64,000 nt of DNA from Actinomadura cremea (GTDB taxonomy: Bacteria; Actinomycetota; Actinomycetes; Streptosporangiales; Streptosporangiaceae). The translations under genes were made by a program, and so were the position numbers. The notes below the pieces were generated by a model that saw nothing but the letters and a program-made list of their open reading frames with translations, was not told where the DNA came from and ran no database searches. Location: assembly GCF_014648495.1 (NCBI RefSeq), contig NZ_BMRF01000005.1, positions 186,001 through 250,000 on the forward strand. Reading direction: 5' to 3'. Shown one piece after another: positions 7,594-15,536 of the stretch. Each line of letters begins with the position of its first letter. Positions within the stretch are counted from its first letter, which is position 1.

Positions 7594-8775
7594 GTGACGC
7601 AGCGGACGCGGACGGCCGCGAGGCCGGACGACCGGTTCCGGTTCCGGCTCCACCAGTGGTACGCGCTCGCGTGGATGGTCTTCGGGCTGATCCCGCCCGG
7701 CCTCGCCGTCCGGGACCAGCCCGCGGCCGTCCGCTACCCGATGCTGACGCTGCTGGTGCTGCTCGGCGCGGGCTACGCGATCCTCGTGACGTTCCCCCGC
7801 AACCGCACCGTCCCGCCGCGGGTGTTCCTCGCCCTGCTGGTCGCGGCGCTGGGCCTGCACTCCTACCTGCTGGACGGCGGCGCGGCGATGCTGGTCGTGT
7901 CCCTGCCGCAGTTCTGGATCTTCGGCGGCGGCGCGCGGCGGGCGATGGTCCTCACCGCGACCGGCACCGCCGCCGTCCTCCTCGGCGACCTCGCCCAGGA
8001 CCTGCCGCGCGTCGTCCTCGGCGGCAACATGGTGGCCGCGCTGATCGGCTGCGCCGCCGGGATCCTCGGCGGCCTGCTCGTCCGGCGGATCGAGCGGCGC
8101 GGCGACGAGCGCGCCGCCGAGCTGGGCGCCGAGCTGGACGACGCGCGGCTGGAGCTGGCGCGGGCCCACCAGCGGCAGGGCGCGGCCGAGGAGCGCGAGC
8201 GGCTCGCCCGGGAGATCCACGACACGCTGGCGCAGGGCTTCGCGTCGATCGTCGCGCTCGCCGAGGCCGCCCGCTCCGGCCTGGCGACCGACCCGGCCGC
8301 GAGCGCCCGGCAGCTCACGTCCATCGAGCGGACCGCGCGGGAGAACCTCGCGGAGGCCCGCGTCCTCGTCGGGTCGGCGATGCCGGCGACCGGGTCGGTG
8401 GCGCGGACGCTGCGCCGCACCCTGGACCGGTTCGCCGAGGACACCGGCGTCGGCGTCGCCGCCGACCTGCCCGACGTCGACTGCGACCAGCCGACCCGCA
8501 TCGCGCTGCTGCGCTGCACGCAGGAGTCCCTCGCGAACGTCCGCAAGCACGCGGCCGCGTCCAGGGTCGGGGTCGTCCTGACGCCGCACCCGGACTGCGT
8601 GGAGCTGGAGATCACCGACGACGGGCGCGGCTTCACCGTCGCGGACTCGCGCGGCTTCGGCCTGGACGGGATGCGGCGGCGGCTGGACGAGCTGGGCGGC
8701 GAGCTGACGGTGACCAGCGCGCCCGGCGACGGCACCCGCGTCCTCGCCGTGATCCCCCTGAACCGGGAAGGCTGA
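7594..8775 (+). CDS. NarL-type sensor histidine kinase
   Basis: A 393-residue membrane sensor kinase. The first ~170 residues hold about five transmembrane helices with short loops, so it probably senses the membrane or something within it. Then comes a coiled-coil linker (EERERLAREIHDTLAQGF) containing the HisKA_3 phospho-acceptor His209. The HATPase domain runs from about 290 to 390 (TQESLANVRKHAAASRV, DDGRGF, GFGLDGMRRRLDELGG). The start is GTG at 7594, with a -10 box in place of a ribosome site. The cognate regulator follows one base after its stop. Together they likely control the MMPL exporter or a wider envelope-stress set. Confidence 0.92.
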   Translation: MTQRTRTAARPDDRFRFRLHQWYALAWMVFGLIPPGLAVRDQPAAVRYPMLTLLVLLGAGYAILVTFPRNRTVPPRVFLALLVAALGLHSYLLDGGAAMLVVSLPQFWIFGGGARRAMVLTATGTAAVLLGDLAQDLPRVVLGGNMVAALIGCAAGILGGLLVRRIERRGDERAAELGAELDDARLELARAHQRQGAAEERERLAREIHDTLAQGFASIVALAEAARSGLATDPAASARQLTSIERTARENLAEARVLVGSAMPATGSVARTLRRTLDRFAEDTGVGVAADLPDVDCDQPTRIALLRCTQESLANVRKHAAASRVGVVLTPHPDCVELEITDDGRGFTVADSRGFGLDGMRRRLDELGGELTVTSAPGDGTRVLAVIPLNREG

Positions 8776-8776
8776 C

Positions 8777-9430
8777 ATGACCGAACGGAAGGTCCGCGTC
8801 GTCGTGGCCGACGACCACACGGTGATGCGCGGCGGGGTCGTCGCCCTGCTGGCGGCCGAGCCGACGCTCGACGTCGTCGGGGAGGCGGGCGACGGGCGCG
8901 CGGCCGTCGCGCTCGTCGAGGAGCTGCGGCCGGACGTGGCGCTGCTCGACCTGCGGATGCCCGTCCTGGACGGCGCCCGCGCCACCGCCCGGATCGTCGC
9001 GGGCCCCGCCCCGACCCGCGTGCTGATCCTGACGACCTACGACACCGACGTCGAGATCGAGAGCGCGGTCGAGGCGGGCGCGATCGGCTACCTGCTGAAG
9101 GACGCGACCCGCGAGCAGCTCGTCGACGCCCTGCACGCCGCCGCGCGCGGCGAGACGGTGCTGGCGCCGCGCGTCGCGCAGCGGCTCGTCGCGCGGATGC
9201 GGCGCCCCGACCCGGCGACGCTGACCGCCCGCGAGGTGGAGGTCCTGCGGGCGGTCGCCGACGGGCTGTCGAACGCCGAGATCGGGCGGCGGCTGGTCAT
9301 CGCGGAGGCCACCGTGAAGACGCACCTGCTGCGGGTGTTCGCGAAGCTGGACGCCCGCGACCGCACGCACGCGGTCGTCGTCGCGATGGAACGCGGACTC
9401 CTGCGCCCCGGCACGGGCGCCGCCCCCTGA
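8777..9430 (+). CDS. NarL/LuxR-type response regulator
   Basis: A 217-residue DNA-binding response regulator and partner of the kinase just upstream. The receiver domain covers residues about 6-122, with acidic pocket VVADDH, phospho-acceptor Asp58 (LLDLRMPVLDG) and the conserved Lys in GYLLKDAT. The LuxR-type helix-turn-helix covers about 150-210 (LTAREVEVLRAVADGLSNAEIG, ATVKTHLLRVFAKL). The final ~7 residues are a Pro/Gly tail. Target genes cannot be read from sequence; the upstream MMPL gene is the nearest candidate. Confidence 0.94.
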   Translation: MTERKVRVVVADDHTVMRGGVVALLAAEPTLDVVGEAGDGRAAVALVEELRPDVALLDLRMPVLDGARATARIVAGPAPTRVLILTTYDTDVEIESAVEAGAIGYLLKDATREQLVDALHAAARGETVLAPRVAQRLVARMRRPDPATLTAREVEVLRAVADGLSNAEIGRRLVIAEATVKTHLLRVFAKLDARDRTHAVVVAMERGLLRPGTGAAP

Positions 9431-9482
9431 CGGCGTCCGGACCGGGGGCGGACGGCGGCTACCAGGTTTCGTCGGCAGTGCT

Positions 9483-9498
9483 CCGCCCTTCAGGGCGG
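9483..9498 (+). repeat. Hairpin resembling an IS200/IS605 right end
   Basis: CCGCCC-TTCA-GGGCGG is a 6-bp stem with a 4-base loop, followed by GGGTGAAG. It resembles the terminal hairpin (CCGCCCTTnAGGGCGGGG) of actinobacterial IS200/IS605 elements. It lies 45 bases upstream of a TnpB fragment, so it may be the end of a second, older insertion or rearranged material of the same one. Confidence 0.4.
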
Positions 9499-9543
9499 GG
9501 GTGAAGCCGACCCTCCCGCGGAGCGAGACAGGGACGCGGCGGG

Positions 9544-9621
9544 TGCGGGGCGGTGCACGACCGGGACGTCAACGCGGCCCGCAACATTGTGGACGAAGGA
9601 CGCCGCATCACCGCCAGGTGA
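9544..9621 (+). pseudogene. tnpB: TnpB (IS200/IS605 OrfB) C-terminal remnant
   Basis: The frame reads CGAVHDRDVNAARNIVDEG and ends at a stop at 9619-9621. C-G-x-x-H-D-R-D-x-N-A-A-R-N-I is the very C-terminus of TnpB: the last half of the zinc ribbon (CG) plus the RuvC-III motif, whose Asp is catalytic in intact enzymes. Only 25 codons survive. The sequence before it does not continue TnpB in any frame I could follow. It is the degraded end of an RNA-guided nuclease gene of the Cas12 ancestor family, and it cannot make an active protein. The element's 3' non-coding part follows. Confidence 0.75.
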
Positions 9622-9812
9622 TGCCTCACCGGTCGCCGCCGGACGGAAACCCCCAAGGTGTCCTCGGGGAGGCGGAGACCTTAAACGCCTGATGGAGGGC
9701 AGGTAAGGCCTTCGGCCCCCGGGGGGCTCGACCCGGTGAAGCAGGAAGCCACGGAAGTGCCCGCACCGGCAACAGCGCGGCACAGGCCGAATCCCCGGCC
9801 TTCAAGCCGAAA
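9622..9812 (+). mobile_element. Relic of TnpB right end / omega-RNA region
   Basis: In TnpB elements the guide RNA is encoded at the 3' end of tnpB and beyond, up to the right end. Here the remnant stop is followed by GGTGAAGCAGGAAGCC (from about 9734) and GAATCCCCGGCCTTCAAGCC (9789-9808). These are the typical order of motifs near actinobacterial IS605 right ends, including a short terminal hairpin CGGC/GCCG at 9796-9809. The usual last bases after the hairpin are not recognisable. The stretch ends 6 bases from the stop of the ABC permease gene. Apart from this relic I see no gene between 9431 and 9818. Confidence 0.5.
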
Positions 9813-9818
9813 AGCGCG

Positions 9819-10535
9819 TCAATCGGCGCTCGCGACCGACAGGCTGCGCAGCCGGAACACCGCGAGGAACGCGCCGACGACCGTCACCGCGACCAGCAGG
9901 ACGATCGCGAGGGTCAGGTCGACCGACGACGTCACCATCGTCGCCGAAGTCAGCGAGTCCGTCACCGACAGCGCCCACGCCTGGACGGACGCGGACTTGG
10001 CGCCCGGTGCGAAGCTCGCCAGCAGCGACTCCCACACCAGCGCGTACAGCAGGCCGATCGTGACGGCGTTGCGGCTCGCGACCGCCAGCGCCACGAAGAT
10101 CGCGCTGTAGGCGACGCCGCCGACGAGGACGCCCACGGTGTAGGAGGCGGTCAGGCCCGCCGTCGTCCCGGCCAGCAGCACCCCGGCGAGCAGCGTCGGG
10201 ACGACCGCGAACGCCGTGACCAGCACGATCGCGACCGCCAGCTTCGTCACCACGATCACCTGGCGCGGGATCGGCTTGGTCAGCACGTACATGATCTGGC
10301 CGTCGTCGATCTCCGGGCCGATCACGCCGGTGCCCGCGATCAGCGCGAGCAGCGGCAGCAGCGTCGCGAGCCCGAACTGCTGCAGCACGAGCGTCGTGGT
10401 CTCGAGGTCGTCGTTGCCGGTCATCCGGATGCCGAGCGCGAGCGCCACCAGGATGGCGGGCAGCGCGAGCAGCAGCAGCGCTCGGCGGCGGCCGAGCATC
10501 GACCGGAAGGTGATCGTCGCGATCGTCGCGTTCAT
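9819..10535 (-). CDS. ABC-2 type permease (second exporter)
   Basis: A 238-residue permease with about six transmembrane helices. It begins MNATIATITFRSMLGRRRALLLLALPAIL and contains IDDGQIMYVLTKPIPRQVIVVTKLAVA, the cytoplasmic segment typical of ABC-2 permeases that follows the first outer loop. It pairs with the ATPase gene just upstream; its ATG overlaps that gene's stop (ATGA). It is the last gene of a four-gene leftward operon, and a TnpB relic lies directly beyond its 3' end. The substrate is unknown. Confidence 0.88.
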   Translation of the reverse strand: MNATIATITFRSMLGRRRALLLLALPAILVALALGIRMTGNDDLETTTLVLQQFGLATLLPLLALIAGTGVIGPEIDDGQIMYVLTKPIPRQVIVVTKLAVAIVLVTAFAVVPTLLAGVLLAGTTAGLTASYTVGVLVGGVAYSAIFVALAVASRNAVTIGLLYALVWESLLASFAPGAKSASVQAWALSVTDSLTSATMVTSSVDLTLAIVLLVAVTVVGAFLAVFRLRSLSVASAD

Positions 10536-11443
10536 TTCGCCACCAGGTAGGAGAAGACGCTTTCGAGGGACTCGTCGGCCGGCGAGACCTCCCACAGCCG
10601 CACGTCCGCCTGCTTCGCGACCTGCGGGAGCAGCCAGGTGAAGCGCTGGAAGTCGGTCGCCTCGACCTGCAGGCCCTTGTCGGTGAGCTGGACGCTGCGC
10701 GCCGAACCGTCCGCGATGATCGCGGCGGCGAGCGCGCGGTCGTCCCCGGACCGGACGAGGAACAGGTGCGGCCGGTCGGTCATCAGCCGGCGGATCCGGC
10801 GGAAGTCGCCGGACGCGGCGTGCCGGCCCGCCACGATGACCTCGATGTGCCCGGCGAGCCGCTCGACCTCCTCCAGGATGTGCGACGAGAACAGGATCGT
10901 GCGTCCCTCGTCGCCCATCCGCCGGATGAGGTCCATCAACTGGAGCCGCTGCCGCGGGTCCATGCCGTTGAACGGCTCGTCCAGGAGCAGGACGGGCGGG
11001 TCGTGCACCAGCGCGGACGCCATCTTGATCCGCTGCTTCATGCCCTTGGAGTAGTTGCCGATGGCGCGGTCGGCCGCGTAGCCCATCTCGACGAGGCCGA
11101 TGGCACGGCGCGTCGCGGCGTCCGGATCGCGCAGCTTGTGCAGCTTCGCCATCGACTTGATGAACTGCTCGCCGGTGAGGAAGTCGTAGGCGGCCTCCCG
11201 CTCGGGGACCAGCCCGAGGCTCCGGTACACGTCCGGGTTCCGCCAGATCGGCGCGCCGTCCAGCGTGACCGTCCCGGACGACGGCGCGAGGAACCCGCCC
11301 ATCATGTGGATCAGCGTCGACTTCCCGGCGCCGTTCGGGCCGAGCAGCCCGGTGACGCCCGGACCGATCGTCATCGACACCCCGTTGACGGCGACGACGT
11401 TGCCGTACCAGCGGGACACGTTCTCCAGCTTCAGCTCGGTCAT
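10532..11443 (-). CDS. ABC transporter ATP-binding protein (second exporter)
   Basis: A 303-residue ATPase. Walker A is GLLGPNGAGKST near residue 40. The signature is NYSKGMKQRIKMASALVHDP near 130-150, and Walker B LLLDEPFNGMD near 155. The signature has SKGMKQ rather than LSGGQ, as is common in the CcmA/YbhF-like group. The last ~90 residues form an accessory domain (VRSGDDRALAAAI onward). The start MTELKLENVSRWYGNV follows the upstream permease stop by ATGA overlap. The adjacent permease at 9819 completes an export pump. Confidence 0.93.
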   Translation of the reverse strand: MTELKLENVSRWYGNVVAVNGVSMTIGPGVTGLLGPNGAGKSTLIHMMGGFLAPSSGTVTLDGAPIWRNPDVYRSLGLVPEREAAYDFLTGEQFIKSMAKLHKLRDPDAATRRAIGLVEMGYAADRAIGNYSKGMKQRIKMASALVHDPPVLLLDEPFNGMDPRQRLQLMDLIRRMGDEGRTILFSSHILEEVERLAGHIEVIVAGRHAASGDFRRIRRLMTDRPHLFLVRSGDDRALAAAIIADGSARSVQLTDKGLQVEATDFQRFTWLLPQVAKQADVRLWEVSPADESLESVFSYLVAK

Positions 11444-12315
11444 GAGAGGCCCGCCTTCCGGAACCGGCGGTACAGGACCGCGATCGAGCCGAGGGCGAGG
11501 GCGCCGCACAGCGCGAGCGCGACCAGCCCGCCCCCGGCGCCCGGCGCCACCGGGTAGGCCGCCTCCGCGCCGAGCAGCCGCACCTGGACGGTGTCGACCA
11601 GCTCGAACGGCGTCCCCAGCGACATCCAGCCCTGCAGGGTGAAGTTGCCCTGCACCTCGGCGAGTGTCGACACGATCGCCGCGAAGGCGACCGACAGCAT
11701 GTAGACGGCGATGACGGCGGCGACGCCGAACCCGCGGCGGGGCGTGAACGCGGCGACCACCATGCCGATCGCGGCGAGCACGAGCGCGAACAGCACGCAG
11801 CCGGCCAGCGCCGTCAGGTAGTCGAGGAACTGCCGCCCCGAGTCGGGCGCCCGCGCGACCAGCCCGCCCGCGTACAAAACGGTGATCGGCACGGCCGTGA
11901 TCGCGAGCAGCGCGGTCGCCATCGCGCCGATCTTGGCGAGGACGAAGTCCAGGTGGTCGATCGGGCGGGAGAAGTACAGCGGGACGACGTGGAAGCGCAG
12001 CTCCCGCGAGGCCAGCACGGGCGCCTGCGTCGCGGTGAAGATCGCGATGACGACCTGCATGATCACCGCGTAGGACGCGTACGGGATGAGCGCGTCCGCC
12101 TGCTTGGTGAGCGCGAACGCGGCGACCGACCCGGCCGCCGGCAGCACCATGATCGCGCCGAGCAGGAACGGCATGATCTTGGCGCGGGCGGGGCGGCCCA
12201 GCCCGAACGCCGCCCGCAGGTTGTGGACGTACAGCGACCGCAGCACGTACCCGCGGCCGTTGCGGCGGCCGTCGTAGTGCCGGTAGCCGATGTCGTGGAT
12301 CGTGCTGGTGCTCAT
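11440..12315 (-). CDS. ABC-2 type permease (first exporter)
   Basis: A 291-residue permease. A soluble N-terminus (TIHDIGYRHYDGRRNGRGYVLRSLYVHNLR) precedes six or so helices, including MPFLLGAIMVLPAAGSVAAF, IPYASYAVIMQVVIAIF and LTALAGCVLFALVLAAIGMVVAAF. LASRELRFHVVPLYFSRPIDHLDFVLAK is the cytoplasmic loop that docks onto the ATPase. ATG at 12315 overlaps the stop of the ATPase gene at 12312 (ATGA). The N-terminal YRHYDGRR motif recurs in many actinobacterial ABC permeases. Confidence 0.9.
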   Translation of the reverse strand: MSTSTIHDIGYRHYDGRRNGRGYVLRSLYVHNLRAAFGLGRPARAKIMPFLLGAIMVLPAAGSVAAFALTKQADALIPYASYAVIMQVVIAIFTATQAPVLASRELRFHVVPLYFSRPIDHLDFVLAKIGAMATALLAITAVPITVLYAGGLVARAPDSGRQFLDYLTALAGCVLFALVLAAIGMVVAAFTPRRGFGVAAVIAVYMLSVAFAAIVSTLAEVQGNFTLQGWMSLGTPFELVDTVQVRLLGAEAAYPVAPGAGGGLVALALCGALALGSIAVLYRRFRKAGLS

Positions 12316-13250
12316 CGGGGCGCCCCCTGCGACTGCGTCGGGGCGGCCGCGGCCGGGTCGCCCTGGAAGACCTCCTCGATGCGGTGGCGGCGCTGCTCCA
12401 TCCGGACCAGCCGCAGCCCCAGGTCGGCGACGCCGTCGCGGACGAGGTCGTAGGTCGACTCGCCGGCGATGTCGACGACGAGGAACCGGCCCTCGGCCCG
12501 CGCCTCCACCCCGTGCTCGCGCAGGACGCGGCCGAGGTCGTCGCGCCCCTCCTCGACCTCCACGGTGAGGGCGCCGCTGGCCTCGGTGTACGCCTCGACG
12601 GCCTGCGAGCGCAGCAGCTTCCCGCCGTCGATGATGACCACGTGGTCGCAGACGCGTTCCAGCTCGCCGAGCAGGTGCGAGGTGACCAGGACGCTGATGC
12701 CGAACTCGGCGCCGATCCGGCGGATCAGGTCGAGCATCTCGTCGCGTCCGGCCGGGTCGAGGCCGTTGGTGGGCTCGTCCAGGAACACGAGCTTGGGGTC
12801 GTGGACGAGCGCCTGCGCGAGCTTCACCCGCTGGCGCATGCCCGTGGAGTACCCGCCCATCGGGCGGTACCGCTCCTCGTACAGGCCGACGTGCCGCAGC
12901 GTGTCGGCGGCGCGCTCGCGCGCGGCGGTGGCGGGCAGCCCGCACATCCGGGCCATGTGCACGACGAACTCGGTCGCGGAGATGTCCGGCGGCAGGCACT
13001 CGTACTCGGGCATGAACCCGACGTTCTCCCGGATGCGGACGCCCTCGCGCGCGATGTCGAGCCCGAGCACGCTCGCCGTCCCGGCCGAGGGCGGTTGCAG
13101 CCCCAGCAGGATCTTGATGAGCGTGGACTTCCCGGCCCCGTTCGCGCCGACGAGCCCGACGACGCCCGGTTCGACGGCCACGTTCAGGTCGTCGAGGGCG
13201 GTCACCCGGGGGAACCTCATCGTCAGGCCCTGGGTGGCGATGATCGGCAT
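12312..13250 (-). CDS. ABC transporter ATP-binding protein (first exporter)
   Basis: A 312-residue ATPase heading the four-gene operon. Walker A is GLVGANGAGKSTLIK near residue 40. The signature is GYSTGMRQRVKLAQALVHDP near 135-155, and Walker B LVFLDEPTNGLDPAGRDEM near 160-178. A regulatory tail of about 90 residues carries a final HRIEEVFQGD. The start MPIIATQGLTMRFPRV is preceded by TAGGTT seven bases away and by no ribosome site, so translation is probably leaderless. With the three following genes it forms two complete exporters, possibly one four-component pump. Confidence 0.93.
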   Translation of the reverse strand: MPIIATQGLTMRFPRVTALDDLNVAVEPGVVGLVGANGAGKSTLIKILLGLQPPSAGTASVLGLDIAREGVRIRENVGFMPEYECLPPDISATEFVVHMARMCGLPATAARERAADTLRHVGLYEERYRPMGGYSTGMRQRVKLAQALVHDPKLVFLDEPTNGLDPAGRDEMLDLIRRIGAEFGISVLVTSHLLGELERVCDHVVIIDGGKLLRSQAVEAYTEASGALTVEVEEGRDDLGRVLREHGVEARAEGRFLVVDIAGESTYDLVRDGVADLGLRLVRMEQRRHRIEEVFQGDPAAAAPTQSQGAPR

Positions 13251-13257
13251 GGTGCCG

Positions 13258-13263
13258 AACCTA
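13258..13263 (-). promoter_or_regulatory. Leaderless-type -10 box of the ABC operon
   Basis: On the minus strand TAGGTT (TANNNT) is followed by CGGCACC and then the ATG at 13250. The 7-base gap would start the mRNA at or next to the start codon. No Shine-Dalgarno-like stretch is present. A matching -35 box is not obvious. Confidence 0.5.
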
Positions 13264-13358
13264 TCTCCTGTGTTGTCCGGCCACGTCGGTCTTAGGTGCG
13301 ATGCACCGCGCCATAAGTCTGATTCCGCGTCGACCAAAGTCACTCCGCGGCGGGATGC

Positions 13359-14339
13359 TCACGGGACGCGCCGCCCGGATCGCACGGGCCGTCCGGTGGA
13401 CGTCAGGCTCTCGCGGCGGCGCAGGACGAGCCCCCACACGACGCGCTGCACCAGCAGCGTCACCGTCCCCGCGATGATCATCCCGCCGAGGTTCACGCCG
13501 AGCTGCAGCAGCGACCCCTCGATCTCGCTGACGTGCTTCAGCGCCAGCGCGACCCCGAGGTTCCCCGCGGCGGGCACGGTCGTCACGGAGATGAACACCC
13601 CGACCAGCGTCGACGACTTCCCGGCGGTCAGCGACAGCACCCCGGCGGCGCCCGCGAGCAGCGCGACGATGAACGACCAGCGGTCCGGGCTGTAGATGAA
13701 CGCGGTGAGCGGGCGCTCCGCCGGCAGCTCCGACATCTCGATCACCCCGGCCCACCGGCTGAGCAGCGCGCACACGTAGGTCACGATGATCGCGATCGAG
13801 AACCCGACGACCAGGGTGCGCACCGCCGTGACGATGTGCCGCCCCCGCAGGCGGACGACGCCGTAGCAGATCGCCGCGACGGCGGCGAACTCCGGACCGA
13901 GCACCATCGCGCCGACGACCAGGATCGGCGAGTCGATCAGCGCCGCGATCGCGGCCAGCTGCGTCGCCAGCACGAGGAACGCGATGAACGACCAGGTCAG
14001 CGCCATGCCCTCGGTGACCTGGCGGTCGAGTTCGTCCCACACGACGGCGTCGTCGCCGTGCCCGGGGGCGCGCCGCTCGGCCCGCTCGGCGACGTCCGAC
14101 ATCGACAGGTCGATCCGCTCCAGCGCGATCGACCCGTCGCGGTCGACACCGAGGTCCTGCAGCGCGTCGAGCACCTCGTTGGCCGACTCGCGGGCGACGT
14201 CGCCGGTCACCACGTCGCCCGGCGGGGCCAGCGCCGCGCCCCGCAGCACCACGATGTTCGTCGCGCCGTCGCAGTCCGCGAGCGCTCTGCAGACCTCGTC
14301 CGTCCGGTCCGGGGGGACGATCGCTCTCATGTGCAGCAC
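13359..14339 (-). CDS. DUF389-family membrane protein
   Basis: A 326-residue protein. The N-terminal ~110 residues are soluble and start VLHMRAIVPPDRTDEVCRAL, the typical DUF389 opening. Then follow about six helices, beginning with SFIAFLVLATQLAAIAALI and a GAMVLGPEF motif close to the family's conserved GAMLISP-like turn. Another conserved patch is LTAGKSSTLVGVFISVTTVPAAGNLGVALAL. GTG at 14339 is chosen because it gives the family N-terminus and has a GGCAGGA site upstream; longer forms are possible. DUF389 proteins are abundant in actinobacteria, with no settled function. No partner gene is obvious; the divergent neighbour is a secreted nuclease. Confidence 0.88.
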   Translation of the reverse strand: MLHMRAIVPPDRTDEVCRALADCDGATNIVVLRGAALAPPGDVVTGDVARESANEVLDALQDLGVDRDGSIALERIDLSMSDVAERAERRAPGHGDDAVVWDELDRQVTEGMALTWSFIAFLVLATQLAAIAALIDSPILVVGAMVLGPEFAAVAAICYGVVRLRGRHIVTAVRTLVVGFSIAIIVTYVCALLSRWAGVIEMSELPAERPLTAFIYSPDRWSFIVALLAGAAGVLSLTAGKSSTLVGVFISVTTVPAAGNLGVALALKHVSEIEGSLLQLGVNLGGMIIAGTVTLLVQRVVWGLVLRRRESLTSTGRPVRSGRRVP

Positions 14340-14457
14340 GCCCCACATCCTGCCCCGCGGGCCCGTCCTCCATGGCCGGTTCGCCACCCCGTACGGTGTG
14401 ATCGTTTATCGACCCGCACAGCGGCGAACATCCACGGAGAACCCCGGGACGGTGACG

Positions 14458-15120
14458 ATGGAACGCGCGGCACGCGCGGCGGGGCTTGCGCTCGCCGCTT
14501 CCCTGCTTGCGGCCTGCAGTGCGGACGTGGGCATCTCGGACTCCGGCACGCCCTCGCCGTCCGGCGGGGCGCCGTCCGGCGGGACGGCCGAGGCGCGCGA
14601 GACGCTCGCCGGGCTGCGCGTCGCGGCGGAGGGCGACGGCGACGGCTACGAGCGCGACGCCTTCGGCACCCGCTGGAAGGACACCGACCGAAACGGCTGC
14701 GACCAGCGCAACGACGTCCTGGCGCGCGACCTCGAGGACACCCGCAAGCGCGGCGACTGCGTCGTCGTCGCCGGGCTCCTCCACGACCCCTACACCGGCC
14801 GGGACGTCGCCTTCGCCAAGGCCGACGCCGCCGAGGTGCAGATCGACCACGTCTACCCGCTCGCGCTCGCCTGGCGGATGGGCGCGTCCCGCTGGACCGA
14901 GGACCGGCGCGAGCGCTTCGCCAACGACCACGCGAACCTGCTCGCCGTGTGGGGCGTGCCCAACGGCCAGAAAGGCGACTCCGGCCCCGCCGAGTGGAAG
15001 CCGCGCAAGCAGTACCAGTGCGAGTACGCGGTCAAGTACATCGCGGTCGCCGACGCGTACTCCCTGCCCGTCACCGGTGCCGACGAGCGCGCCCTCGGCG
15101 GTTTCCTCGACCGCTGCTGA
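14458..15120 (+). CDS. Secreted HNH nuclease lipoprotein (DUF1524-like)
   Basis: A 220-residue exported protein. The N-terminus ERAARAAGLALAASLLAACS is a lipoprotein signal with lipobox LAAC, so mature Cys should be lipid-anchored outside the membrane. A Ser/Pro/Gly linker follows to about residue 40. The catalytic region has VQIDHVYPLALAWRMGA (His-Asp of the beta-beta-alpha metal fold), then FANDHANLLAV and GQKGDSGPAEWKP with the expected Asn and Lys. This matches HNH nucleases of the DUF1524/GmrSD C-terminal type, common as secreted enzymes in actinobacteria. ATG at 14458 is used; GTG at 14452 is the alternative, nearer the GGAGA at about 14436. Confidence 0.88.
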   Translation: MERAARAAGLALAASLLAACSADVGISDSGTPSPSGGAPSGGTAEARETLAGLRVAAEGDGDGYERDAFGTRWKDTDRNGCDQRNDVLARDLEDTRKRGDCVVVAGLLHDPYTGRDVAFAKADAAEVQIDHVYPLALAWRMGASRWTEDRRERFANDHANLLAVWGVPNGQKGDSGPAEWKPRKQYQCEYAVKYIAVADAYSLPVTGADERALGGFLDRC

Positions 15121-15132
15121 CCGCGCCCGTCC

Positions 15133-15138
15133 TATGCT
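15133..15138 (+). promoter_or_regulatory. Leaderless-type -10 box for the 15145 gene
   Basis: TATGCT lies 6 bases before the ATG at 15145, just after the nuclease stop at 15120. There is no ribosome site in the 24-base gap, so leaderless initiation is likely. Confidence 0.5.
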
Positions 15139-15144
15139 CGACGC

Positions 15145-15462
15145 ATGAGCGAATCCACCGATCAACCGGCCGACGAGCGGGACGAACGGGACGAACGCCC
15201 CCGCGTCCGGACGGAGCGCGCCGTGGGCGCACGCGCCACCGGCGCCGCGGTCACCGGCGCGTCCGCCACCGGCCTCGACCTGCGCCTCGGCAACGCGTTC
15301 GGCTCCCTCGCGATGGGCTCGATGGCGCTCGGGGCGCTCGCCGTCGGCGCCATCGCGATCGGCAAGCTCGTCGTCAAGCGGGCCGTGGTCGAACACCTGG
15401 AGGCCGGAACCGTCGAGATCAAGCACCTCAAGGTCGGCCGCCTGGACATCGACGAACGCTGA
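15145..15462 (+). CDS. Small hypothetical protein with alternating G-x-L/A-x repeats
   Basis: A 105-residue protein I cannot assign. The first ~35 residues are charged (DERDERDERPRVRTERA). From about 50 to 100 runs a regular five-residue rhythm: GSLAMGSMALGALAVGAIAIGK, continuing LVVKRAVVEHLEAGTVEIKHLKVGRLDI. That regularity is what a small beta-solenoid or a membrane-surface amphipathic sheet would give, rather than a classic transmembrane helix. Similar GALAVGALAIG...L.V..L repeats occur in many actinobacterial small proteins of unknown role. The start is fixed by a TATGCT box 6 bases upstream. It lies between a secreted nuclease and glmM. Confidence 0.7.
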   Translation: MSESTDQPADERDERDERPRVRTERAVGARATGAAVTGASATGLDLRLGNAFGSLAMGSMALGALAVGAIAIGKLVVKRAVVEHLEAGTVEIKHLKVGRLDIDER

Positions 15463-15464
15463 GA

Positions 15465-15536
15465 GACGCCCGGTCGTCCGCCCCCGCCCGGCGGCGGAAC
15501 CGAACGGCCGGGCGCGGGGCGGGCCGCTCGGGCGTC
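15465..15536. terminator. Possible bidirectional terminator between 15145 gene and glmM
   Basis: GACGCCCG (15465-15472) pairs with CGGGCGTC (15529-15536), enclosing further GC-rich pairing (GCCCGG with CCGGGC). Both flanking genes end here (stops at 15462 and 15535). No T-run is present, so it would be a factor-aided or GC-only terminator. Confidence 0.35.

Noticed and set aside
9501-9692. Small plus-strand frame overlapping the TnpB remnant
   Set aside because: It is in a different frame from the HDRDVNAARNI motif and has no recognisable content.
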